DNA from: an uncultured Bacteroidales bacterium
Lineage (GTDB): Bacteria; Bacteroidota; Bacteroidia; Bacteroidales; WCHB1-69
Direction of reading: 5' to 3'
DNA: 64,000 bases
NCBI GenBank assembly: GCA_900315705.1
Contig: ONAB01000013.1
Coordinates: forward strand, 1 to 64,000
Numbering within the stretch: the first letter of the stretch is position 1; every line of letters begins with the position of its first letter. Positions 57,180-64,000 of the stretch are shown here, piece after piece. Under the pieces are notes generated by a model. It did no database searches and was not told where the DNA came from. It saw only the letters and a program-made list of their open reading frames with translations. The position numbers and the translations under genes are program-made.

Positions 57180-57887
57180 TTAAAGCAGTATTGGACGGAT
57201 GGCATCATCTACGGAATAGTCACCGATGCGGGTGCGGCGCAGGGCGGTAAGGTGGCTTCCGCTGCCCAAAGCGGCGCCAAAATCGCGCGCGATGGAGCGT
57301 ATGTAGGTGCCCTTGGAGCAGACTATGCGGAAGTCGATTTCGGGCAGCTCGATGCGGGGCAGTTCGAACTCGTAGATGGTGATTTCTTTGGCGGCGATGG
57401 CGACATCCTCGCCCTTGCGGGCAAACTGGTAGGCGCGCTTGCCGCCCAGCCGGATGGCCGAGTAGAGCGGGGGCACCTGCTGTATGTTGCCGATGAATCC
57501 AGCTGCCGCCTCCCGTGCCATCTCAGGCGTGATGTGCTCGTAGGGATACTCTTGGTCCACGGGATGCTCCAGGTCGAAGCTCGGGGTGGTGGCACCCATC
57601 CGGAACGTGCCGGTGTACTCCTTGACCTGCGCCTGCAACGTGTCGATCTGTTTGGTCATCTTGCCCACACAAACAATGAGCAGGCCTGTGGCCAGGGGGT
57701 CGAGTGTGCCCGCGTGGCCCACCTTCACCTTATGGCCTACTTTCCTCCACATAATGCCACGCACCTTACCCACCACGTCATAGGAGGTGCACCGGTAGGG
57801 CTTGTCGAATAACAGCACGTCCGACTCGGCATTGACGTCGAATTCTGGCAACGTGAACTTGGTTTCGTTGGCGAACTTTTTTTTCAT
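57180..57887 (-). CDS. truB: tRNA pseudouridine(55) synthase TruB
   Basis: A 235-residue pseudouridine synthase. The catalytic aspartate is D63 in KVGHAGTLDPLATGLL, and LLFDKPYRCTSYDVVGKVRG is the usual N-terminal motif. The C-terminal PUA-like extension of E. coli TruB is absent, as in other Bacteroidota. It converts U55 of the tRNA T-loop. It starts 9 bp after uppP in the minus-strand run ftsX-DUF3098-uppP-truB, a conserved order in the phylum. Confidence 0.95.
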   Translation of the reverse strand: MKKKFANETKFTLPEFDVNAESDVLLFDKPYRCTSYDVVGKVRGIMWRKVGHKVKVGHAGTLDPLATGLLIVCVGKMTKQIDTLQAQVKEYTGTFRMGATTPSFDLEHPVDQEYPYEHITPEMAREAAAGFIGNIQQVPPLYSAIRLGGKRAYQFARKGEDVAIAAKEITIYEFELPRIELPEIDFRIVCSKGTYIRSIARDFGAALGSGSHLTALRRTRIGDYSVDDAIRPILL

Positions 57888-57896
57888 AAGGGGATA

Positions 57897-58718
57897 TTAG
57901 GCTCCGAAACAGATGGCGAGGATGCCGACGATGGCACAATAGACTGCAAACCAGACCAGTTTGCCGCGTTTGACGATGTTGATCATCCATTTGCAAGCCA
58001 GGCAGCCGGTCACGAAGGCGGCGATAAAGCCTACTGCCATAGCGCCGGCGGAAATGCCGCTCATTGCCGTGTCGAAGCCCACTTCTGCAATGTCTTTCAC
58101 GTCGAGCAACGCTTCGCCCAAGACGGGCGGGATGACCATCAGGAACGAGAACTGGGCGAGTTTGTCCTTCTTGTTGCCCAACAGCAATCCCGTGGCGATG
58201 GTGGTGCCCGAGCGGGAGAGGCCAGGCATCACGGCCACGGCCTGTCCGATGCCGATGATGAAGGCGTGCAGCGGTGAGAGACGCTCGCGCTGACGGGGCT
58301 TGGCGAAGTACGAGAAGGCCAGCAGGGAGGCGGTCACCAGCAACATAATGCCCACAATGAGCAGCCCCGACCCGAAGACGGATTCCACCCAGTCCTTGAA
58401 AAAGAACCCCACGATGGCTACCGGTATCATCGAGATGAGGATGTTGATGGCGAATCGCGTGCCCTCGTTGAGCCCGCTGTAGCTGCGCCACGATTGTTTG
58501 GTGAAAAGGTCCTTGAAAATCCAAACCACTTCCTTCCACAGCACCACCAAAGTGCTGAGGACGGTGGCCACGTGCAGCACCACCGTGATGGTCAGATTCT
58601 CTTCACCCGAGAACCCGAAGAGGTTGGAAAGGATGCTGAGGTGGCCGCTGCTGCTCACGGGCAGAAATTCGGTCAACCCCTGTATTATGCCGAGGAGGAG
58701 GGTCTCTAACCAGTTCAT
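57897..58718 (-). CDS. uppP: Undecaprenyl-diphosphatase UppP (BacA)
   Basis: A 273-residue membrane phosphatase. The catalytic region [17 protein letters not shown] (14-30), with E17 and the SGH, and the second motif [17 protein letters not shown] are present. About eight membrane helices are seen. It recycles undecaprenyl pyrophosphate to the lipid carrier for peptidoglycan and O-antigen and gives bacitracin resistance. It is 3 bp after the DUF3098 gene. Confidence 0.96.
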   Translation of the reverse strand: MNWLETLLLGIIQGLTEFLPVSSSGHLSILSNLFGFSGEENLTITVVLHVATVLSTLVVLWKEVVWIFKDLFTKQSWRSYSGLNEGTRFAINILISMIPVAIVGFFFKDWVESVFGSGLLIVGIMLLVTASLLAFSYFAKPRQRERLSPLHAFIIGIGQAVAVMPGLSRSGTTIATGLLLGNKKDKLAQFSFLMVIPPVLGEALLDVKDIAEVGFDTAMSGISAGAMAVGFIAAFVTGCLACKWMINIVKRGKLVWFAVYCAIVGILAICFGA

Positions 58719-58721
58719 CGC

Positions 58722-59027
58722 TTATGCTTCGGTGTTTTCCTCCTGTTCTTTTTTGTTGCGCGGGTGCCACATAATGGCGATGACTTCGATGACGAGGCCT
58801 GCAAACATCAGGATGGGGGCCACGACCAGTCGGCGGGTGTTGAAAATCTCGCCGTCGAAGGTGTTCGGGTCTGACACGGCGCCGCCACGCATACAGAGAA
58901 AACCGATGATGAGCACGGCCAAACCGATGGCCATCAGGATATAGTTGGTTTTTCGGAACAGGGGAGCACGCTTGCCGTTGTTGTTGTCGGCAGATGCATT
59001 TTTTTGAGTGGAAATAAGAGTTGCCAT
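58722..59027 (-). CDS. DUF3098 family membrane protein
   Basis: A 101-residue protein with two membrane helices (NYILMAIGLAVLIIGFLCM; APILMFAGLVIEVIAIMW). The motif LFRKTNYILMAIGLA and the linker with DPNTFDGEIFNTRRLVVAP define DUF3098, found in Bacteroidota between ftsX and uppP. Its function is unknown; position suggests a role with the divisome or cell wall. It starts 12 bp after ftsX. Confidence 0.9.
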   Translation of the reverse strand: MATLISTQKNASADNNNGKRAPLFRKTNYILMAIGLAVLIIGFLCMRGGAVSDPNTFDGEIFNTRRLVVAPILMFAGLVIEVIAIMWHPRNKKEQEENTEA

Positions 59028-59039
59028 TCTATTAAATGA

Positions 59040-59933
59040 TTATAAATAAAGTCTTTCGTCTTTGATTCTGATATAACGGTTCACCGAGATGATGGAGATG
59101 ATGACGGTGAAGAGGATGCCGAAGAGCAGGATGCCGCCGAGGATGGGGGCGATGTAGTGCATCTGCGAGAAGTCGATGAACTCCGGCATCGAGCGGTTGC
59201 CGAAATAGAGGACCAGCGCCAGCAGCAAGATGGCGATGATGCCGCCCCAGATGCCCTGCAGCAGACCTTTCGTCACAAAAGGCTTGCGCACGAAACGCGG
59301 GGTGGCCCCGACCAGGAGCATACTCTTGATATTGAACCGTTTTGCGTATATGTTCAGTCGGATGCAGTTGGCAATCAATAACATTGAAATCAGCATAAAG
59401 ACCGCTGTGACGCCAAGGATGATCCACTGTATTTTCTTGAAGTTGTTGCTGACCGACTTCACGATGAACTCCGGATAGTCCACGTCCTGCACGATTTCGT
59501 TGCGCTTCAACTCTTTGGACACCTTCTTCAAGGAGTCGGAGTTGGCATATTCCGGTGCCACGCTGATGATGATGGAGGCGTTCAGCGGGTTCGGGATGAT
59601 GTCGGTGTAGTTGCTACCGATGACCTTGATGGCGTTTTGGGTGTTCTCCTCTCTGGAGGAGACGCGCGAGGCGGCAATGTAGGGCTTCAGCTTGATTTGC
59701 TGCTCCAGGGCCACGATGTCGGCCTCCTTGATGTCGGAATAGAACAACACCTCCATCTCGATTTTCTTGGAGAGGTTTTTCAGATATTGCGTGGAGAAGA
59801 AAGCAAAGAAAGCCAGCGTTCCGATAAAGAACATCGTGAGGGCGATGCTGAAGATGGAGCCAAAGGCGGAAAGCCGAAGCCTTGCCTTGGTGATCCTATC
59901 TATGGAATCCGGATATTTCGTCATTTTATGCAA
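59040..59933 (-). CDS. ftsX: Cell division protein FtsX-like ABC permease
   Basis: A 297-residue protein with four membrane helices: one near 30-50 (FGSIFSIALTMFFIGTLAFF), then an extracellular domain (about 55-170), and three at about 175-290 (IQWIILGVTAVFMLISMLLI, GGIIAILLLALVLYFG, ILGGILLFGILFTVIISIIS). With FtsE it controls peptidoglycan hydrolases at the septum. ftsE is not adjacent, as often in this phylum. It has a -7 box at 59948-59955, giving a very short leader. Confidence 0.93.
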   Translation of the reverse strand: MHKMTKYPDSIDRITKARLRLSAFGSIFSIALTMFFIGTLAFFAFFSTQYLKNLSKKIEMEVLFYSDIKEADIVALEQQIKLKPYIAASRVSSREENTQNAIKVIGSNYTDIIPNPLNASIIISVAPEYANSDSLKKVSKELKRNEIVQDVDYPEFIVKSVSNNFKKIQWIILGVTAVFMLISMLLIANCIRLNIYAKRFNIKSMLLVGATPRFVRKPFVTKGLLQGIWGGIIAILLLALVLYFGNRSMPEFIDFSQMHYIAPILGGILLFGILFTVIISIISVNRYIRIKDERLYL

Positions 59934-59947
59934 ATTTAGAACGGCTG

Positions 59948-59955
59948 CAAAAATA
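59948..59955 (-). promoter_or_regulatory. ftsX operon promoter -7 box
   Basis: TATTTTTG on the minus strand, 14 bp upstream of ftsX. Confidence 0.6.
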
Positions 59956-59968
59956 CAAAAAAAATATG

Positions 59969-59976
59969 TACTTTTG
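59969..59976 (+). promoter_or_regulatory. Aminotransferase operon promoter -7 box
   Basis: TACTTTTG on the plus strand, 18 bp upstream of the start at 59995; divergent from the ftsX box. Confidence 0.6.
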
Positions 59977-59994
59977 CGCTCTTTTTAGGATACG

Positions 59995-61128
59995 ATGGAA
60001 AAGATACAAATGGTTGACCTGCAGGGTCAATACGCGAAAATCAAGGGGGAGATGGACAGCGCCCTGCAAGAGGTGCTGGCCTCTGCGCGCTTCGTGCGCG
60101 GCCCGGAAGTGACCGCCTTTGAAGAGGAATTGGCCTCTTACACGGGTGCCGCTCACGTGGTCTCCTGTGCCAGCGGTACCGACGCCCTGCAACTCGCCTT
60201 GATGGCCCTCGGCCTCCAACCCGGCGACGAGGTTATCACCGTGCCCTTCACCTTTGTGTCCACCGTTGAGGTAATTGCCCTCCTTGGGCTGAAGCCTGTT
60301 TTCGTCGATGTTCGCCCCGATACTTTCTGTATGGATGTCACCCAAGTGGAATCTGCCATTACCCCACGCACCAAGGCCATCATCCCCGTCCATCTTTTCG
60401 GACAATGCGTGGATATGGAGCCGCTTCTTGACATTGCCCGCCGCCACAACCTTTTTGTGGTGGAGGATGCCTGCCAGGCCATCGGCGCGCAGGTGCGTTT
60501 TTCCGACGGTTCGCCCCATACGGCCGGCACAATGGGCCATATTGGCTGCACCTCCTTTTTCCCGTCCAAGAATCTGGGCTGCTATGGCGATGGCGGTGCT
60601 CTTTTTACTCAGGACGGGGCCCTTGCAGAACGTCTCCGCGTGATGGCCAACCACGGGATGCGCCAACGTTACCACTACGAGTGTGTCGGTCTCAACTCGC
60701 GCCTCGACACGCTGCAGGCGGCCGTGCTCCGTGTCAAACTGCGCCATCTGGACGAGTTCACTGCCGCCCGCCAAGCCGCTGCCGCTGACTATACCGCCGC
60801 GCTTGCGGACCTTCCCGCCGTGCAAACGCCAGCCATCGCGCCGCACTCTACCCACGTGTTTCACCAGTACACGCTTAAACTCGAAGGCGTGGCACGGCAG
60901 CCCTTGATGGAGCATCTCTCCGCCGCGGGCATCCCCACAGCCATATATTACCCGGTGCCCCTGCATCTGCAAGAGGCGTACGTGTCCTTGGGCTATCGCA
61001 CGGGCGATTTCCCCGTTTCCGAGACGCTGGCCCAATGTGTGCTCTCCCTGCCGATGCATACGGAACTCGACCGGGAACAAATCCAATATATCGTCCGAAT
61101 TTTGTCGCAAGAACTCCAAAAATCATAA
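59995..61128 (+). CDS. DegT/DnrJ/EryC1/StrS family sugar aminotransferase (WbpE-like)
   Basis: A 377-residue PLP enzyme of the sugar aminotransferase family. The PLP lysine is K192 in [17 protein letters not shown], and the substrate motif [20 protein letters not shown] is near the N terminus. It probably makes UDP-3-amino-uronate, since the next gene encodes the matching N-acetyltransferase, as in the WbpE-WbpD pair for UDP-GlcNAc(3NAc)A and ManNAc3NAcA O-antigen. The dehydrogenase (WbpB-like) partners are not in the window. It ends 2 bp before the acetyltransferase start. Confidence 0.92.
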   Translation: MEKIQMVDLQGQYAKIKGEMDSALQEVLASARFVRGPEVTAFEEELASYTGAAHVVSCASGTDALQLALMALGLQPGDEVITVPFTFVSTVEVIALLGLKPVFVDVRPDTFCMDVTQVESAITPRTKAIIPVHLFGQCVDMEPLLDIARRHNLFVVEDACQAIGAQVRFSDGSPHTAGTMGHIGCTSFFPSKNLGCYGDGGALFTQDGALAERLRVMANHGMRQRYHYECVGLNSRLDTLQAAVLRVKLRHLDEFTAARQAAAADYTAALADLPAVQTPAIAPHSTHVFHQYTLKLEGVARQPLMEHLSAAGIPTAIYYPVPLHLQEAYVSLGYRTGDFPVSETLAQCVLSLPMHTELDREQIQYIVRILSQELQKS

Positions 61129-61130
61129 CT

Positions 61131-61700
61131 ATGTCCTATTTTGTACATCCCACTGCTGTTGTTGATGAGCCCTGCCAAATCGGGGTGGGCACTCGCGTAT
61201 GGCATTTCTGCCACCTGATGGCTGGCTGCCAGATTGGAAAAGAGTGCATCCTCGGGCAGAATGTGTTCGTGGCCTCCGGTGTCGTGCTAGGCGACCGCGT
61301 CAAGGTGCAGAATAATGTTTCTCTGTACGAGGGTGTGGTTTGCGAGGATGATGTGTTCCTCGGTCCTTCGATGGTCTTTACCAATGTGCTGAATCCAAGG
61401 AGTTTTGTCAATAGAAAGTCGGAATTCAAGGTGACAATGGTGGGCAAGGGAGCCACTATCGGGGCCAATGCCACCATCGTGTGCGGCAACACCATCGGGC
61501 GCTATGCCCTGGTGGGCGCTGGCGCTGTGGTGACCAGTTCCGTGCCCGACTATGCGCTTGTTGTGGGCAACCCGGCCCGCCAGATAGGGTGGGTGAGTGC
61601 CCTCGGCCATACCCTTTCCTTCGACGAGCAAGGTCGTGCCACCTGTCCCGAAAGCGGCAAGCAATATAAACTGAAAGATAACCAAGTCGTGGAATTGTAG
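61131..61700 (+). CDS. Left-handed beta-helix N-acetyltransferase (WbpD-like)
   Basis: A 189-residue hexapeptide-repeat acetyltransferase. It starts [20 protein letters not shown] and [20 protein letters not shown], and continues through hexad repeats to [19 protein letters not shown]. The motif [10 protein letters not shown] is characteristic of WbpD/WlbB, which N-acetylates UDP-2-acetamido-3-amino-2,3-dideoxy-glucuronate. The start at 61131 fits the family. The C-terminal tail [17 protein letters not shown] is a short zinc-ribbon-like end seen in some relatives. Confidence 0.92.
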   Translation: MSYFVHPTAVVDEPCQIGVGTRVWHFCHLMAGCQIGKECILGQNVFVASGVVLGDRVKVQNNVSLYEGVVCEDDVFLGPSMVFTNVLNPRSFVNRKSEFKVTMVGKGATIGANATIVCGNTIGRYALVGAGAVVTSSVPDYALVVGNPARQIGWVSALGHTLSFDEQGRATCPESGKQYKLKDNQVVEL

Positions 61701-61701
61701 G

Positions 61702-64000
61702 ATGAAAAGGGTGTGGAAATATGGTTTGCGCGTGTTGCTGCTCTGTTGCCTCTTGGCAATGGGCCACCACGCTTTTGCCACCCACCAGCGTGCCGGCGAA
61801 ATCAGCTACGTCTATGTCTCCGGCCTGACCTACGAGTTCACCATCACTACCTACACCTACACGCCGAGTCTCGCCGACCGCCCCGAAATCGACATTGTTT
61901 GGGGCGACGGCACCGTCACCACCGTGCCGCGCACCCTCAAGGTGAATATGGAAAACGACATCAGCCGGAATGTCTATGTGACGCAGCACACGTTCCCCGC
62001 TTCCGGCACCTTTTATGTCTCCTTCGAGGACCCCAACCGCAATGCAGGCATCCTCAACATTCCCAGTTCCGTGGAGGTGCCCTTTTTCATCGAAACAATG
62101 GTGGTCATCAATCCCTTCATTGGCGGCAACTCATCGCCACAGCTGATGACACCGCCTATCGACAACGGTTGCACCAATGTCATCTACTACCATAATCCTG
62201 GTGCCTACGACCCTGATGGCGACAGCCTCTCCTATTCGCTCGTGAGCTGCCGGGGCTATAACGGCGAGGTGATTCCCGGTTATTCGTTGCCCCACGCCTC
62301 GAACTACATTGCCATTGACTCCGTGACGGGCGATTTGGTGTGGGACAGTCCCACGATGGCGGGCGAGTATAACATTGCCATTTTGATTAAAGAATGGCGT
62401 AACGGCATCTGCATCAGCAGTATGGTCCGCGATATGCAGATTACCATCGCTCCCTGTAACAACCAACCGCCTGTAGTGCTCGTTCACGATACTTGCGTGC
62501 TGGCCGGCACCTACCTCCATCTGCCGGTGGAGGTGTATGATGCCACCTCCACATACGTCACGCTTACTGCCACGGGTGAGCCGCTCTATCTTGCCGACGG
62601 TCCCGCCCAGTTTATGACTATCACCGACAGCGTGGCCTACACCACCCATTTCGACTGGCGCACCCAGTGTTCGCACGTGCGCACCGCACCTTACGAGGTG
62701 CTTTTCCGAGCGCGTGACAATGGCCCACAGGTCGAGTTGGTCTCCTTCAAGACCCTGCGCATTACCATAGTGGCACCCAAGCCCGAAAACCTGACCGCCA
62801 CTCCGCAGGGCAATGTCGTCCATCTTGTCTGGTCGCCAGACTCCTGTCCCAATGCTGTTGGCTACGACATCTACCGCCGCAATGGCAGCTATCCCTTCCA
62901 GCCTGCCCACTGCGAGACGGGCATACCCGACGGTATTGGCTACCAATGGATAGGACACACCAATGCTTGGGAAGACACTCTCTTCACCGATGACGGTTCC
63001 TATCTCCCGCTTTATCACGGTAATGAGTACTGCTACCGCGTGGTGGCGCGCTTCCCCGATGGTGCCGAAAGCTATGTTTCCGACGAGGCTTGCACCTATA
63101 TCGTCAATGACGCGCCTTTGATTATCAATGCCGATGTGATGACCACGCATACGGCCAACGGAACTTTGAAAGTGCGCTGGTTGGCCCCGCCCGAAATCGA
63201 TACGGCGGCTTTCCCTCCACCGTATTTCTATAATCTTTACCGAAAAATCTCGTCGGATGCGGACTGGACGCTGCTCAACAACGCGCCCTTCCCGTTCGTC
63301 CATTCCGACACGGCTGAATATCTGGACCACGATCTTAACACTCAGGAAATCCCCTATACCTATCGCGTGGATTTCCTCAATGCTGATACGGTCATCGAAC
63401 ACTCCGACCCGGCCACGTCCATTTTCCTGTCCACTGTTCCCGGCGACCGCCATATCACACTCTCCTGGATGGTGGCACAGCCTTGGAACAACGTGCGTTA
63501 CACCATCTATCGCTATGATGATGACTGGAATTCCATTGCCACGGTTTCTGAAACGCAATATGTGGACGAAGGACTTGTGAATGGAGAAACCTACTGCTAC
63601 TATGTGCGGGCGGAGGGCTATTATTGGATTCCCGACACTATCGGGCCCCTGTACAACCGCTCGCAGGTGGCCTGCGATGTGCCTGTGGATGATACGCCGC
63701 CCGAGTTGCCGCAACTCTCCATCACCACCGACTGCTCTTCGGTCACCTATGAATGGACCTTCTCCTCCGACAGCGCGGCCAACGATGCTTTCTACTATTA
63801 TATATATTATAAACCGACGATGACAGGTTCTTTTACCTGTATTGACTCTTTTGTGGTAGAAGGAGGCAGTTGCTATCCGGCGCCGTGTGTCCATCAGGTT
63901 TCTGCCCCAGATGTGCTCGTGGGATGCTTCGCCCTGGCATTGGCCGACACAAACCGCAACGTCACCGGATTGTCCGATTCGGTCTGCATCGACATCTACG
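61702..64000 (+). CDS. Large secreted repeat protein, gliding/T9SS type B-like, 5' part
   Basis: An open frame runs from 61702 to the right edge (766 residues) and is unfinished. The signal peptide (WKYGLRVLLLCCLLAMG, cleavage near AFA) is followed by HQRAGEISYVYVSGLTYEFT, the opening typical of Bacteroidota adhesin-like proteins that end in a type B sorting domain and gliding-motility repeats. Then come cadherin/Ig-like parts (YDPDGDSLSYSLVSCRGYNG) and FN3-like repeats (PENLTATPQGNVVHLVWSPD; SYVSDEACTYI). It starts 1 bp after the acetyltransferase gene, so it may be co-expressed with the sugar pathway. The C-terminal sorting domain is off the window. Confidence 0.88.
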   Translation, partial: MKRVWKYGLRVLLLCCLLAMGHHAFATHQRAGEISYVYVSGLTYEFTITTYTYTPSLADRPEIDIVWGDGTVTTVPRTLKVNMENDISRNVYVTQHTFPASGTFYVSFEDPNRNAGILNIPSSVEVPFFIETMVVINPFIGGNSSPQLMTPPIDNGCTNVIYYHNPGAYDPDGDSLSYSLVSCRGYNGEVIPGYSLPHASNYIAIDSVTGDLVWDSPTMAGEYNIAILIKEWRNGICISSMVRDMQITIAPCNNQPPVVLVHDTCVLAGTYLHLPVEVYDATSTYVTLTATGEPLYLADGPAQFMTITDSVAYTTHFDWRTQCSHVRTAPYEVLFRARDNGPQVELVSFKTLRITIVAPKPENLTATPQGNVVHLVWSPDSCPNAVGYDIYRRNGSYPFQPAHCETGIPDGIGYQWIGHTNAWEDTLFTDDGSYLPLYHGNEYCYRVVARFPDGAESYVSDEACTYIVNDAPLIINADVMTTHTANGTLKVRWLAPPEIDTAAFPPPYFYNLYRKISSDADWTLLNNAPFPFVHSDTAEYLDHDLNTQEIPYTYRVDFLNADTVIEHSDPATSIFLSTVPGDRHITLSWMVAQPWNNVRYTIYRYDDDWNSIATVSETQYVDEGLVNGETYCYYVRAEGYYWIPDTIGPLYNRSQVACDVPVDDTPPELPQLSITTDCSSVTYEWTFSSDSAANDAFYYYIYYKPTMTGSFTCIDSFVVEGGSCYPAPCVHQVSAPDVLVGCFALALADTNRNVTGLSDSVCIDIY

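Noticed and set aside
62131-63894. A 587-codon open frame on the minus strand at the right end
   Set aside because: The plus strand has an uninterrupted frame from 61702 with a signal peptide and FN3-like repeats; the minus product is low-complexity.

Overview
The window comes from an anaerobic bacterium of the phylum Bacteroidota, most likely order Bacteroidales. The evidence is type IX secretion cargo (C-terminal sorting domain at 40136-42274, a large adhesin-like protein at 61702-64000), a GldA-type ABC ATPase, DUF3098 next to ftsX, uppP and truB, a TonB protein, promoter -7 boxes of the Bacteroidota form TAnnTTTG before most transcription units, and an almost complete lack of Shine-Dalgarno sequences. 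An [FeFe]-hydrogenase operon, phosphate butyryltransferase and MeaB point to fermentative metabolism.

Layout. 1-4936 is a tight minus-strand operon: TPR lipoprotein, RuvB, outer-membrane barrel, FAH-family hydrolase, MFS transporter and the start of a secreted protein. RecA and a glycosyltransferase follow (5048-7405). 7507-10085 is an accessory patch with two related secreted proteins, a palindromic repeat element and a RelE/ParE toxin-antitoxin pair. 10248-21099 holds FtcD, TonB, AnmK, MurF, a MmeI-like restriction-methylation enzyme, a steroid-reductase-like membrane protein, a molybdopterin-oxidoreductase-like protein without an iron-sulfur domain, and GldA. 21219-29104 carries a flippase-like protein, the heptose adenylyltransferase, an M23/LysM protein, LplA, CdaA, Ptb, Apt, IlvE and a patatin. 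29209-34400 has GcvP, a radical SAM/lipoprotein pair and a HEPN/nucleotidyltransferase pair. 34536-39065 is the hydrogenase operon. 39303-44486 has an exonuclease, a T9SS cargo protein, a PASTA protein and a PurF-like protein without the glutaminase cysteine. 44487-53206 is a rearranged, repeat-rich region with an ECF sigma operon, DUF5618, hypothetical genes, hypA, a 950-residue iron-sulfur flavoprotein, an IVP-type four-helix protein and hypB. 53207-59933 returns to core genes (meaB, lon, rpmE2, truB, uppP, DUF3098, ftsX). The right end has an aminotransferase/acetyltransferase pair for a diacetamido sugar, followed by the start of a large secreted protein.

The observations I find most worth following are: (1) the radical SAM enzyme overlapping a small lipoprotein with Cys-Tyr-Gly at its lipobox, a poorly characterised probable modification system; (2) near-total avoidance of the tetranucleotide CATG across 64 kb (about 20 seen by eye against about 250 expected), with most occurrences concentrated in two patches of hypothetical genes that therefore look recently acquired; (3) a decayed copy of the hypB 5' end, a 29-bp exact piece of the sigma-factor gene and a repeated 21-bp word flanking 44.5-53.1 kb; (4) arrays of 13-17 bp micro-repeats between the hyp-region genes that run into the coding ends of two of them. 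No tRNA, rRNA, CRISPR array or insertion sequence was recognised.
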